From Macrophomina tecta (lineage: Eukaryota; Ascomycota; Dothideomycetes; Botryosphaeriales; Botryosphaeriaceae), in NCBI GenBank assembly GCA_024180945.1, contig JAKSGN010000007.1:4278001-4342000 (forward strand): a stretch of 64,000 nucleotides of DNA. Direction: 5' to 3'. Shown here in pieces: positions 40,640 to 53,095 of the stretch (within the stretch, counting starts at the first letter, position 1; each line of letters starts with the position of its first letter). Position numbers and translations under genes: made by a program. The notes under the pieces were generated by a model. That model saw only the letters and a list, made by a program, of their open reading frames with translations, was not told the DNA's origin and made no database searches.

Positions 40640-41543
40640 TTACACAACGAACTTAGCCTTTGCCCTGGTGCTACCAGAGTGCGCGCTGTCAGTGTGACCG
40701 GAGAACTCCACCTGGTCGTTCTCCTTCAGGGTAAGGGCTTCCTTGAAGCGCTGGCCAATCTTCATCAGGACCTCCTTGCCCTGCTCGAACGTCCTGCCCT
40801 TGCCACCAGCGTTGTTACCATCGCCGCCGCCAGGGAACGGCTTGCCGACAGTGCGAGTCCACAGACCGATACGGTAGAAGCCCTTGCGCACGTTGACGAC
40901 AACACCCATGACCTCGCCATCACCCTCATCCTCCAGCGTCTCGCCGATGGCCGCCAGCATGACGTGGAGCCAGAGCGAGTCGATGTCGATGAGCTTCTTG
41001 TCGCGGAACGAGTAGGACCACTTGCCGCCATGCTTGTTCTGCGGGTCTTCCCACTCGGGGCGGACGCCCTTCTTGAAGAGATGGTAGTCGGACTTGAGTG
41101 CGAGCTGCGAGGTCGGGGTGATATTGTTCTGCAGTCGACACGTCAGTTTTTGGCCCGCGCAGCACGGCGAGTCATGACGGTGGGAAAACATACGTAGATG
41201 CCCCAGAACTCCTCGACCGAGTCGAAAGAAATGACCTCCTTCAGCAGCTCGTTCCAGTTGTCGCCCTGAAAGGCAATGCGTTAGCACAGGGTCGCGACAG
41301 CCCGAGGGGGCAGCGCGGACGTACCTTGCCGCTCGGCGGCTTGGTGAACCATAGGGTCCAGGCATTCATCAACGGGTGCTTCACGTTGAAGTTGTTGGGG
41401 TCGTGGAAGACGGTGACAGGCTCGCTGTCATTGTACGGGGCGCTGCCCTCTCCTTCCTTTGTGCCATTCATGTTGCCGCCCTCAGGTGAGATGGGAATGG
41501 TGTCGAGAGGGACGGGCTCCTGGGGGTTCGCGGTAGCGGCCAT
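40640..41543 (-). CDS. eIF4E: Translation initiation factor eIF4E (cap-binding)
   Basis: The exons are complement(41325..41543), (41194..41265) and (40640..41128), 259 residues. Introns have GTACGT and GTATGT donors and CAG acceptors. After a ~50-residue flexible N-terminus come the hallmarks of eIF4E: HPLMNAWTLWF (first cap-stacking Trp), DSVEEFWGIYNNI (the eIF4G-binding face), and RPEWEDPQNKHGGKW (second cap-stacking Trp with the Glu that contacts m7G). The C-terminal half (LWLHVMLAAIGE, then GFYRIGLWTR) completes the fold. Fungal extensions are a Gly/Asn-rich loop (GGGDGNNAGGKG) and a tail of Ala and Lys. It binds the mRNA cap and nucleates eIF4F in the cytoplasm. Confidence 0.96.
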
Positions 41544-42795
41544 GGTTGAAGACGGCGCAAGTAGTGTGGGCGGCGATTGGCTTTAGGCGTGCCTAAAAGC
41601 GTTTGGCGAGGTTTAGGCGGGTGTAACCGCGGAACGCTTCAAACGTGCTTCAAGGATGAGACGTGAGAAGCGAGCGGGCCGTCCGGGTACAGCGTCGCTC
41701 TGTGGATTGCGCCAGATGATACGCCGAGCAGAGCGGAAGCGGGAGGACCGAAAGCGTTGTGTTGCGGGTGTGGAGGGGGAACTCTTGAACGGTGGCTGAA
41801 GGTCAACCCAGAAGCAGCGAAAAGTCGGGCAGTCGCGAAGTTGCGCCAGAGCGGGACGGGAGAGTGCGTTCTTGGCGCCGCCCTCCCGCCTCATCTTCGG
41901 CCTTGCTGCCTGTGCGTCTCATTTGCCTCTTTGGGTTGCTTGCCCTCCGCGCCGTGCTCCGTCATCTGACGCGCCTGCCCTTCTTCTGAAACCAAACATG
42001 CGTAGAGAAGATCAGACGGATCTTCTTCCCGCATCCTGTAAGTCATGCAGATCCGACGACATGCCACTGCCGCGTGTCGCGGTCTTTGCTGCTTACATTA
42101 TTACAAGGGACTTGAACGCAATGATACCATATGATCATCTCCGAAGCACCGTTCCGGGAGGGCACCGCTGGCACCGCTTCCACTCACCCTTACCGACTAG
42201 CAAGCCCTCCAAGTGTTCTTCCCCCAGGCTTTTCTGTCACGGCCTTAACATGAACCATAAGAATGACAAGTGACTTTGTGTGTCAAGCAAAAAGAGCAGT
42301 GGTGAAAGAATAGATAATTAGATATGTAGTATGTGTACCGCACCAGCTGGTGTGCGCTTCATGGTTGTCAGAAGCCCACAACCAGCAGTTCCCGATAGCC
42401 GGGTAATGTAATTCGATATCAGCACATCTTCGGCACAACCGACGCCACTGAAGCGGCATGATTGTAATTTGACATCCGTGCTATGTTGCAATGCTCCGAG
42501 ATGTTATCTGCATGCCCGGGCGTGAGAGAAAGAAGGATGGGGAACAGATGCCTTGGGCGTTTGAATCAACGTCTCCTCGGGAAAAAAGAACCTCGTGTCG
42601 GCGAAAGCGAATTAGTATTACTAGTAGTGGCCATGCGGGTCGCCCCAGTCGTGTGCTCTGATCAGGCCGCTATGAGCGCGAAAACGAAAGTGATACATGC
42701 TCTGATCATTATACATAATATTCTCGATGCTCTTACCGGACGGCTCGTGTACCATGTGGAATGGCCGTGACTGAATGGATCGTGGGCCGTCATAA
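41544..42795. other. eIF4E upstream region and ERG9 3' region
   Basis: The left part carries a palindrome and a second motif copy listed separately. The rest is unremarkable intergenic sequence; no gene is seen. Confidence 0.55.
41581..41620. promoter_or_regulatory. TTTAGGCG palindrome plus direct copy upstream of eIF4E
   Basis: CTTTAGGCGTGCCTAAAAG at 41581-41599 is a near-perfect palindrome centred on GCGTGC. A third half-site, GTTTAGGCGG, follows at 41611-41620. All lie 38-77 bp upstream of the eIF4E start. The arrangement suggests a dimeric binding site for an unknown factor. Confidence 0.6.
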
Positions 42796-44423
42796 CTAGA
42801 GCTCTCCATGGTCGTACTTCTCGATGACGCGCTGTGCCTCCTCTGAGCCAGGTGCAGGCGCCTTGAACAAGCCCTGCTTGAGCTGATGGAAAGCAATGTC
42901 GAATCTTGCGCCCGCAAACCACGCGACGAGAAGCTGCGGATGAAGTGTTGGAAGCGATACACTTTTGAAGAGGAGGTGTGGAACGCGAAAATTTGAAGCT
43001 TACCATCATCAGGGATACCAGCGTTAGCGTGCACATTACGGCAATTCCCATGTAGATCAGGTCCCACTTGGCATCTTCCGCTTCCTTCTTCTTCTTGGCC
43101 TCCTCCTCGGGGCTCAGCGAAGGCTTCATCTCCTTGTTCTGTGCAGTCTGCGACGGGAAAATCGATTCGATGAATTGCTCAATCTGTTTTGTAATGTTAG
43201 AAAAATTGCGCGACATGCCAAGCCCTTTCAACCTTACCCTTCCACATGCAATGCTGATCTCGAGGAAATTGGGGTCCCTCGGGTCGTTCTTCTTGAGAAT
43301 CTTGCGAGAGAACTCCTTGAATACCTCGCACACAATCTGCAGGTTCTGCGTTGACCTTGTCATGAGCGCGCATGCCTGGCCCTTGGTGATCTTGACGTTC
43401 TTCTCGAAGATGGCGGGGTTCCTGAAGCAGATCTCCAGCGTGGCAATGGCCATGGTTTGCGGGATCGCGCAGAAGTTGAATACACTCTGGTCTCGCAATC
43501 CGGCAAGGTAGAACAGGCAGTCGGGTGCGCGTCGCAGAGCAGTCAAGATCATCTCGGAGTTGCAGTTGAGAGCCTTCTCGCGGTTCTCTGGCTTGAAGAG
43601 GTCCTCGAACTTCTCGACGTGCTTTGACCAGATTTCTCTCGGCCAGAATTTCCGGCCATCGTCCAAATCCTCCTTGATGTCTCTGATGATGTTGACCTGT
43701 TGCAGGAACTGGCCCATGGACTCATGCAGCTCCGAGCGCTTAAGAAGCGCGGTATTGGCAAGGTCAGCCTCGACGAACAGGCGCGTCAACCCCTCTCCGA
43801 CAAGGCCAGCGACGTAATGGCAGTAAAGCTCGTAGTCCTTGACCGTGTTGACGCCGTATGTGTTGTGCTCGGCATTGTTGGCGTAGTCGGCCATGCCGTT
43901 GCCCATCTTTTTGGTGATGTCCTTGATGATGGTCTGGTACGGCTTCTTGATCTTCTTGAACTCCTCGATTACGACCTCAAACTGGACGAGCAGTTGCCTG
44001 TCCTTCTCGTTGGGTCCATTTCTGTCAAAGTTCCAGCCTTCCTTGTCCAGAATCTTGTCAAAGTCGCGCAACAGCGGCTCCTTTGTCTTGAGGTCGATGG
44101 TCATGTCATCTTCGATGGTGTCGAGGCCGCGAAGGATCAGGTAGAAGAGACAGACGGGGACGAGCAGCTCGGGGTGGAGTTCCTGAATGACAGCGGCGAA
44201 ACTGCGGCTGGTCTTCTCGAGGAAGACGAAGCATTGGCGCAGCGACGGGCTTTCCTTGGACTCGTCGCGCTCGTGAACGGGATTATGCCAGACCTTCCTA
44301 CAGCCTGGATCAGTTTGCACCACAGTTGCGAGTGCGCGAGGGCGCTGCCACGTACCATTGGATTATAGACCGCAGCTCCTGCACGTGGAACAGGTAGTAC
44401 ACGACGTCGGACGCCTTCGGCAT
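42796..44423 (-). CDS. ERG9: Squalene synthase (farnesyl-diphosphate farnesyltransferase)
   Basis: Four exons, complement(44356..44423), (43238..44297), (43004..43183) and (42796..42933), encode 481 residues. The first exon ([17 protein letters not shown]) splices into [13 protein letters not shown]. Catalytic motifs are intact: the first Asp-rich site in [11 protein letters not shown], the NADPH/substrate-related [19 protein letters not shown], and the second site [17 protein letters not shown]. The conserved [13 protein letters not shown] segment is present. Residues ~410-430 ([18 protein letters not shown]) form the ER membrane anchor. The last exon adds a second hydrophobic stretch and a short charged tail ([18 protein letters not shown]). 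It joins two farnesyl diphosphates to squalene, the first committed step of ergosterol synthesis. Confidence 0.97.
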
Positions 44424-45009
44424 GTTGACAGAGTTGGGGATAGAGAGAGCTGCTGTGTTGCGCGCGGAAGCAGCTCGGTGGCCGTGTGCGTGGAGAGGCG
44501 GCGGACGCGTGCGCGAGAAAGGTTGTGGGTCGGAAGAGGTGCTGGCGGCTGAGTATCACGCCTCCAGGCGATCTGAGCCTCCTCCGCCTTTTTGTGCGCA
44601 GGTCCCATCCAACGAACTTTTGACCGCCGGCTGCCGCGGCGCCCTTCCTCCGACGCCATGCGCGGGGTTCTTGCCCAAACCCGACCAGCCCTCATCTCCG
44701 CAACGAAGCCATCGCGATCTCCAGGTCATGTGCGACTTTCATCTTCTGCATCCGCACCAATTATGTCCGTTCCATTCTTTACAATCATAACCGCGTCCGG
44801 GCTGTTTACATCGCCGCAGAATTACAATCCTTACCCCATCAGCCCTTACTCGCACCCAAACGCCATCGCAAAAAGGCCGCTGTCTCCATCCCCAAGATCC
44901 CACACCGAGCGCTTGCATCATGACACTGCGTTCTTTCGCTAAACATACGGGAACAGGAAACGAAAGAATATCTGCAAATACTGCCCCGATGGGTATCAAC
45001 AGCCACGAC
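44424..45009. other. ERG9 upstream region and ankyrin gene 3' region
   Basis: The two neighbours are both on the minus strand. No gene is seen. Confidence 0.55.
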
Positions 45010-48000
45010 TCACTTCATGTTATTCAGCCTGTCGAAAAAGGAAAATTTGGATGACACCGACGGAGGGCGCGTTCTGGTCGAACCCTCCGCTGTACTCGAC
45101 TGATCTGAGCTCCTCCGGCTTATGGGCCCTAACGTCCCGGTGTTTGTGCGCTTCCTTTGGCGTTTGATGAGCAGCTGGATTTCCGGGGAGCTTCGTTGCG
45201 CCAACTTCGCCGCGTTCTGGCCATACTTATCCGCCGCATTGATATCCGCTCCTCGTTCGATGAGAATGGTGACATTTCCTTCTTGTCTCTTCTCGATTGC
45301 AACGTGCAAAGGCGTGCGGCCGGCTACGTCTGTTGCCTCTCTGTTCGCGTGGCGGTCAAGCAGAGCAGACAACAGGCGTTGTGCTCCGTTCTTCGATGCC
45401 GCAATATGGAGTGTCGTCTCGCCCTCCTTGTTAGTAGCATCCAAGCTACCGCCCTTTCCTACAATTGCGTCGATGATCTCTACATTTCCGCTCTTGCGTA
45501 CGGTACGGTGGAGTGCGGTGTCGCCTTTCCTGTCCACCGCTTGCACATCTGCACCCGCGGAAAGCAACAGTCTGACCACGGTCAGATGCTTCTCCTCGGC
45601 TGCATACATCAGTGGAGATGCACCCGTCGACGTCTTCGCTTCAATATTCGCATATTTTTCGAGCAGCGTATGCGCAATTTCGGATGAGCCAGAGTATGCT
45701 GCTGCAAGCAGAGGTGTCCAACTGGTGTCTGTTGATAACTTAGCATAGGCCCGTAGCGGGTGCTGGATACGGACCTTACCATTGGAACTCGGAGATGACC
45801 ACTTTCTCGGGCCGCAAATTTCGAGCCCTGCATCATTCTCGAGAAGCAATTTCACCATGTTGCCGGCCTTGAGCTCTACCGCTCTGTGAAGGGCTGTCAT
45901 TCCATAGGCTCTGTCGTCTACCCGAGCACCTTTTCCCAGAAGGATCGCAGCGATCGGCACATGGCCCGATATCACGGCGTGTATCAGAGGCGTGATACCC
46001 TTCGCGCACCTGACTTGCGGGTCTGCCCCTCTCTGTAGTATATCTTGGACAATGCCATCATCTTTGGCCTGGATTGCACATATCAACGTCGTCCTACCGT
46101 CCACGAGCGGTGCGTCTATCCCGGTCCCCAGATCCGAGTTCATCAAAAGGTTCGCAATAGCTCGTCGATCACCTTGGATCGCCCATCTCAGGCTTTCTCT
46201 CGCGAGTTCTCTCCGTTTGTCAACATCTTGAATCCTTTGCAAAACCTCCGTGACTCCGGCTTCGCTGTCTCTTTCAATGGAAAATTTCATCGCGTTCTTG
46301 GGATCAAAGCTTGGCGATGTTGGATCGTGACCGGCCTCTGAGAGCCATGAGCGCCCACTACTATCCGTCCGGACAGGTTCCAGGCTTGCCAAGCTATGCT
46401 GACGCGGTTTGTCGCCGAGATACTGCTCGCGCAGTGCTTCTGCTAGTATATGTTCTCCTCTCTGCTGGCATATCTGTGCCAGGAGTGCGACCGCTTCAGA
46501 GACGAATGGGTCACTGTTGGGCAGACTTCTTTCGGCGCCAGTGAAAGCACGCTTCGCGTACCTCGCGGCTTTTTCGAACCTCTCTTGATCCTGGTAAATT
46601 CTGGCGTAGGAGTAATACCATCTCCAGATTTCCGGCACCCTTTCTTTGTGCTCTTCCAGAAGTTGGCTGTATATGTTTTTTGCTTCCTCGAGTTGTTTTT
46701 GCTTATAGTAGATTTGCGCTAGCCGTTCGAATGCTTCTGCATTGTCGTACGTCATTCCGTGATTGCGCTTACGCTCGTCTAGATACTTGATCATCATCTT
46801 CTGGGCGGTCTCAGCGCGGTGAAGGTTTCCTTTGTCGAAGTCGTCGCTGGCCTGCTTCTGGAACCGTTCAATCAAACTATTCAGCACGTCCTCTGAGAAA
46901 TGATCATCAATGCTGGGATCTGGATCGTATTCGTCCTCAGAATGCTCATCAGATCCGATGCCTGAATCTTTGGGCTCCTCACGAGTGGGTACGAGAAGGT
47001 TAGCTGTGCTGGGTCCAACCGGAGAACGAACACCAGGACTTTGCAGCGGCGATATCAGACCATCCATCCATGTGTCGATTGGCTGGTTCATCATCTGGTT
47101 CCGTCCTCGAACTGATTCTGCATCTGGCTGGTACGCGCTGGTGGCAGCTTCACCGACAATTTCAGCAGAAGAGACGATGTCTTCCACGTCCGCTTTAATT
47201 TCGTGCTCTTCCGACATATTTATCCCCGGCTCCGTTGAATCAAAGTCGTCGACTTCTTGTACCGCAATCGGCTTAGACGCTAAGGTGGCCTTGACATCTT
47301 GGATGGCGACAGCGAGTTCCCGTAACTCGTGTTCGATCGAGTCACGATTCTGCCACTGGTTGACCCTGGAAGATAGTCAGCAACTTGCTAACATACAGAT
47401 GTTGCTCTTTGGATGCGGCCACAGAAGTCAAGTACGCGAACATGAGTGATCAGGAGACTAATGAGAACTGTGGGTGGCCCAGGGGGACGCACCAACTTCG
47501 CCTTAAACGTCCGGAACACTCGCGCGTTCAGTTTGCAACTAACCGGTTTTGCGATTGAACGGGGAATGACCGCGAGTATGTTACTTACAGCGTCAAAGTC
47601 GACAAGGACACTTGGAGAGCTTGGGTATATGACTTGATGTGGCTCCGCAAAATGCAGATGATGTGCGATCTCATATTGAGCCGCAACTGCGCCATCGGCT
47701 TCCCCACAGCCATTTGCTTGACCTCGCACTCCATCAACAACTTCTCCAGATGCTTCAAAGTTTGCCTGCATCGTACAAGTAATCTGCTAATGTTGTTCCA
47801 GTGTTCTTTCTCGACGCTCTCCATTGACCGTTGTTGCCAGGTCTTCTTCGTCTCGGCGAGCAGCTTCAATGCCATTTGGAAATTCTTGACCTCGACCCGG
47901 AAGCCGGATACCGTTACGTCAACATGGCTGGCTGCTTCGCAGAATGATGCTAGCTTGTGGATGATGGTGCCCGCCAGCTGGGCAATGTTTGCAGCACTGG

Positions 48001-48022
48001 CGCAAATGGATAGAGGATCCAT
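45010..48022 (-). CDS. NLR-like protein: fungal STAND N-terminal domain, TPR and ankyrin repeats, no NACHT/NB-ARC
   Basis: The exons are complement(47589..48022) and (45010..47365), 929 residues, joined by a 223-nt intron (donor GTAAGT, branch GCTGACT, acceptor CCAG). Residues 1-~190 match the helical domain found at the start of many fungal NLR-type proteins (MDPLSICASAANIAQLAG, then YTQALQVSLSTLTL). Residues ~195-300 are acidic and disordered. Three TPR-like units lie at ~306-440 (NLHRAETAQKMMIKYLDE, AFERLAQIYYKQKQLEEAK, YSYARIYQDQERFEKAARY). Eight or nine ankyrin repeats fill ~560-860 (GMTALHRAVELKAGNMVKL, GRTPLHVAIEKRQEGNV). The tail is Ser/Arg-rich. No P-loop or other nucleotide-binding motif is visible. 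It is probably a scaffold in signalling or a self/non-self related adaptor (inference). Confidence 0.88.
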
Positions 48023-49963
48023 GGCGGTGGAGACATAGGACCAATAAGGGTAGCAAGGTGTCAGGCTCTCCCTCTGCGAAGTGAGCTGCACAAAGAGAGA
48101 AGAGGAAAGAGAAATGGCGGGGCGGACGCGGCAACGAGCAGCCCTGGTGTGCTGTATTCGGCCGCACTAATCTTGCCGCCTGTGCACATGCAATGCAAGT
48201 GGCAGTGCCTGCGGCAAGTCGGCATCAGACGCCTCAGTCAATCTAGTTGGTGAGTCTGTGGCGAGCTTTGGTGAGCACGCCGTGCCTATAGGATTCGATC
48301 GCCGTGGCTTGCTTTTCAGGCAGATGGCCCGCCTGGGGCCGGCACAAGGGCACATGAGCACCAATGGCTCCCTCGCCGAGTCGCAGAGGGACGAATCCGC
48401 TGCGAGTCGCTAGTACGCCCTACACAAGAATTGGCAAAGGAAGGGACTGCGCCTCCGCCTACGGCTTGGTTTAGGCACGTGTCCAGATCGGAGGGGGCAG
48501 GCCGGGCGGCATTATGGCTTGTGCGGGATAAGTGCTGCGGTCAGCCGTCTCGAGACTGGTTGCTGCCTTGCGAACTGGGATGAACACCTGCTGCGGCCCT
48601 GTGCGATGATGGCTCCAGTCAACAAGCAGACACGTGGAAGGGGCGCTATAAGACATTATGCGAAGAAGTCTTGCGCAGCTCTTTGAAAGGAGAACGCGGG
48701 AGCACCTGGCGCCAGAAATGACGCTCCGGAGATCTCACAATGGGGCGATCGGCCGTGTGGGGGTTGTAAACGAAGCGAGGCTGGGGAAGCTTGAGCGTGT
48801 GGAGCGAACGCCTCTCGCCCCGGATTGTGTACCCCGGCATCTTTCGACGATCCTCCTCCGCTTCCGGTCCCGTTTTCGCTGCACGTGAGAGGCGTGTTAG
48901 AGTTACAGCCTCGTCGGCAGCTGGCAACCTGTTGCTAGCGTCAAATCCTTCCATGTAAGACGACCTGGGCTTTGTTTTGCGGCCGCTCTGGACAACCTGT
49001 GGCGTATGTACATTTGTCAACGACAATTCAGGCAATCGAACTACCTTCTCCAGTTTCACGGTTCTCTCTGTTTTGGCTGAGTGATCAGCGATGCAGGAAG
49101 TCGTTTATGGAAATGTCCCTCGAGACAAGACATGGACCGATCTACCCATTCACCGGCGCGCTGCCGCAAGCTACATCGGGGACTGCGGGACGTTCAATGG
49201 CGCAACATGCACGCCGCCCCCAACTGGGTCTCGGCGCCAGTCGCAAGGCTGACTTGTGCAAACTGACAAAGATCAGCCTTTCCGCTTCCTATTGCTTCCC
49301 CGTTTCCTACCTGCGTCTTCAACTACGTCTGGGAAATTCCTAGGACGAAGCGCAGCAACCCCACCACACCATTAGCTTCTTGCAGAGAATTGATCTCGAG
49401 CCTGTCACTTAACAATTTTGTTATACTCTACTGTTGTGGACACCCGAAGCTTAGTGACCCTGGACTCTGCGTCCTGCAATTCAGGATAGCGTTACAGGAT
49501 GTCCGAACCACTGGAGTTGAGGGAGCGAATCACGGTCAGCAATCTCACCCTCCCAAATACAGCCTCGCTTCTGCATTTTGCACTGCACCGTGTTTCATTG
49601 GTGTTGGCTCGTTTCTACCTGCGCCGGCAACTAATGCTGTGGACAGCATTCGGGCAGAAGCTCCAATGATATCGAGACGCTTCGCAGCGAGGAGCATATG
49701 CAAGTATAGTAAGCTAACCCCACGCCGGAGTTTCCTGAGACAATTTCGATGTGTGGTCGACCACCGGCGATCATAGTAAAGCGCATGGCGACTAGCTAGT
49801 CGAAGACTTTTTCTTTGGCGATGATGTGGCCGGGGGGCTACTCCTGATGGCCTATTACCACGCGACCCGCCTGCGCGGATGCATGGTTCAACCACGCTTG
49901 CACGCTGTGGAGATGCAAGCCTATACAAATATTGAGACCACGCAGCTGACACTGCCACTCCAG
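48023..49963. other. Intergenic region, including unresolved 5' exon of the sugar transporter
   Basis: The left part is the ankyrin gene promoter, with GTTTAGGCAC near 48469. A minus-strand frame at 48646-49059 begins only with GTG and has no domain. The first exon of the transporter must lie at the right end or farther left, but I could not place it. Confidence 0.5.
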
Positions 49964-52218
49964 TATCGATAATCCTCTCGATAACCTCACACTTGAAGAA
50001 CTCGAGGAGGCTGTGACCAGTTTCAGACGGCAGTATGGGCTCGTCAACATCATTGACGAAAAGCTCCTTCAAAAGGGCGCACGCGTAGCACAGAGCGGCC
50101 GGACCTTCGAGGCTATCGACGAGTTGACGCAGGATGAGCTTCAAGCACTGACGGACGAGCACACGCGCCTCTTTCGGCAGCCATCGGCTTTCTGGATCAC
50201 CATTTGCTGTACCTGTATCGCGGCAGTGCTACAGTATGTCTGCGACACCGTCGATGTTAATTAGCCAGGGCTGACATTGTCCGCGAAGGGGCTGGGACCA
50301 GACGGGATCGAATGGCGCAAACCTCGAGTGGCCCAGGGCATTCAACCTCGACACCGAGACGAGCTCGGGGGACGTGTGGATCCTCGGCCTGGTCAACGCC
50401 GCACCGTACTTTGCCTCTTCTATGCTGTAATCCCGCGCCCACACCCCCCATGGCATTGCTCATACTCACCTACTCGCAGAGGTTGCTGGATTTCCGACCC
50501 CCTCAACAACTATACTGGCCGCCGGGGCACGATATTCTTCTCCGCCGTTTTCTGCTTTGCATCGGTGATCGGGTCCGCGTTTACGAAGAACTGGGTTCAG
50601 CTGTTCTTCTGCCGCTGCCTCCTTGGCATCGGCATGGGCAGCAAGGCTGCGACTGTGCCTGTCTACGCTGCCGAGAACTCGCCTGCTTTCTTCCGTGGCA
50701 GCTTCGTCATGAGCTGGCAACTGTGGGTGGCTTTTGGCATTTTTCTGTAAGCAATAATCTACCTCGATGTAATGCCTGCCGCTCGCGAATCAAGACCAAC
50801 GCAGCCCAATACCATTTACTGATGGAGTTTTCCCACAGAGGCTTCTCCGCAAACCTCGCGGTGTACCAAGTTCGGGACATCGGCTGGCGCCTACAGCTCG
50901 GCTCTGCCTTCATCCCCGCCGTCCCGCTCCTCGTCATGATCTGGTGGGCCCCTGAGTCTCCCCGTTGGTACATCAAGCAGAACTGCTACCCGCAGGCCTA
51001 CCACTCGCTACTCCGGCTGCGCAATGTCCCTCTCCAAGCCGCCAGGGACCTGTACTACATGCATGTGCAGATCGAGCTTGAGAACAAAAGACTGACGGCG
51101 GAGCAAGCCGCGAGGAGTGGAGGCAGTGAGGAGCAGAACGTGAGCAGGACGCCGGTGGCGAGGGATCTTCATAAGGCTAAAGAGTACGTAAGGAGATTTG
51201 TGCAGCTTTTTACGATTGGTAGAGTGCGGAGAGCGACAGTAGCTGCGTGCACGGTCATGCTGGCCCAGCAGATGTGCGGCATCAATGTTAGTCTACCTCC
51301 TTTTGCGTTTCCCTTGCGAGACGGCCTTTTTTTTTATTATTATTATTTTTGGGGACGGAAAATATGCTGATGTTGTCGCAGATTGTCGTCTTCTACAGCG
51401 CCTCGGTCTTCGTAGATGCACAAGCACCCACCCGCACCGCTTTATTAGTGTCTTGGGGATTCGGCCTCGCGAACTTCGTGTAAGCGAATTCATGAGAGAA
51501 GTGGCTCCGACTTGCTGACGTTGCTCCAGCTTCTCCTTGCCCGCCGTCTACCAGATCGACACTCTGGGGCGTCGGACGCTGCTCCTCGTGACATTCCCTG
51601 GAATGGCACTCACCCTTCTCGCCGCGGGATTCTGCTTCTACATCGATCAGTCGAGCGACGCCCGCCTTGACCTCATCACGTTCTTCATTTTCCTGTTCGC
51701 GGTGTTTTACAGCCCTGGGGAGGGACCGGTGCCGTTCACGTACTCGTCGGAGGCTTTCCCGCTGTCCCACCGTGGTGAGTAGCGTCCTGGGTCTTTGGAA
51801 GGATTGATTGCTGACCATACTAATCCTGCGCCCGCTTGATTAGAGGTCGGGATGAGTTTAGCAGTGGCCACAAACCTCTTTTGGGCCGCGATATTGACGT
51901 TGGTATTTCCGCGCTTAGCAGATGCCTTGGGCAACACGGGAGCGCTTGGCCTCTTCGCCGGCTTGAACGTTGTAGCGTTCGGGATGATATTCTTGCTGGT
52001 TCCAGAGACGAAGCAGCGGACTCTGGAGGAGCTTGACTCGATATGTAGGGCTCCCATTCCCGTCTCCAGAAAGACGAAAGCGCTGACAAGGCGCAGTCAA
52101 TGTGCCAACGAGGACGCATATACGATACCAGATTACAAAGACACTGCCTTGGCTGTGGCAGCGGTACGTGCTGCGGAAGGACGTGGACAGAGACGCGCTC
52201 TATATTTTCAGACGGTGA
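49964..52218 (+). CDS. MFS sugar/quinate-type transporter, 5' exon not resolved
   Basis: Eight exons are traced: 49964..50233, 50289..50426, 50480..50746, 50839..51286, 51382..51479, 51530..51774, 51844..52044 and 52097..52218, about 595 residues. All phases close. The readable part begins with [16 protein letters not shown]. Landmarks of the fungal family are [56 protein letters not shown], the [12 protein letters not shown] loop and [12 protein letters not shown], with ~12 membrane helices. The C-terminal tail ([19 protein letters not shown]) is also typical. The acceptor at 49961-49963 implies an upstream exon ending in phase 2, but no ATG with a fitting donor is visible within ~200 bp. 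The gene may have a long first intron or a damaged start. The substrate is probably a sugar or polyol/quinate. Confidence 0.85.
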
Positions 52219-53095
52219 AAGGGCCTGTGGCTGAAGGCACGAATAGAAGGGTGCATGGTGTAAGTGGCTGCGCTAAGCCGGGCAGACTATGGACTAGCGT
52301 GCTATCGGCGTTGCGACAGCACTGCTACGTGTGTGTGGCATGCAGGGAGTGGGCGGTCCGTCACGGCTGCCAGGGTGTTTTGATTGCGGGAGGGATCTTG
52401 GTTGTAACTTTCCCTTGTCGTTTCCAGATACCAGGTGTTCGGGAGGGGTTCTGTGCGATTGAGGTTTCCAAACATGGAGAAATGAGCGCTGCCAGTGCAT
52501 GCTGGAGAAGAGGCGGCTCTGCGATGGCGGTGCGCCGGGCAGGCGTCAGCTCCGCAGTGCCTGGTCGCCCGGAGAAGTTGCCAGAGAGACGCCAGGGGCT
52601 AGACGGCGCAGTGCCTACCACGCCCGAAGCAGGACGAGTGACGCTTGAATGAAGGTCTGCGCACGCTGCCGGGCGCTCCCGTACGGGCGCTGCGATTTGC
52701 TGGAAGGGCCAGGCTTGCCCCGTTCCGGCCGGGCGCGGAGTATTGGGCCTGAAATGGTGCGGGATGGTGTCGCGGCGGTGCACGGCAGCAGTGACGTCAG
52801 AAAATGACATCGTCGAGTGTCGCTGAAGACCGGCCGTGTTCGCCTCTCCCCTTCTCCCCTTTGCTTGGCCCACCCTTCGCGGAACACTACATAAAACTCG
52901 CATCCCCATGTGTCGATCCCGCTGAAGGTCAATCAACTTTATTACCCTCCTCACTCCCACCGTCCGTGCGACCACTCGGCACCCGCCTCCACAGCGATCC
53001 ACGCGAGAGCCGTCCTTCCGAGCCTCGTCCCCAAACGTCCTCGCACCACGCACAACCCACCCAAACACCAGAGCCGCACCCTGAAGCCCGCCGCC
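52219..53095. other. Promoter region of the Pil1 gene
   Basis: GC-rich on the left, C-rich near the start on the right. Overlapping open frames on both strands reflect composition. No gene is seen. Confidence 0.55.

Noticed and set aside
47366..47588. Small extra exon inside the 223-nt intron of the ankyrin/TPR gene
   Set aside because: The frame that would continue into the next exon contains a stop after the only usable acceptor. Direct splicing preserves a typical family sequence.
48646..49059. 137-codon minus-strand frame
   Set aside because: It starts with GTG, has no domain and no nearby ATG, and falls in the intergenic region.
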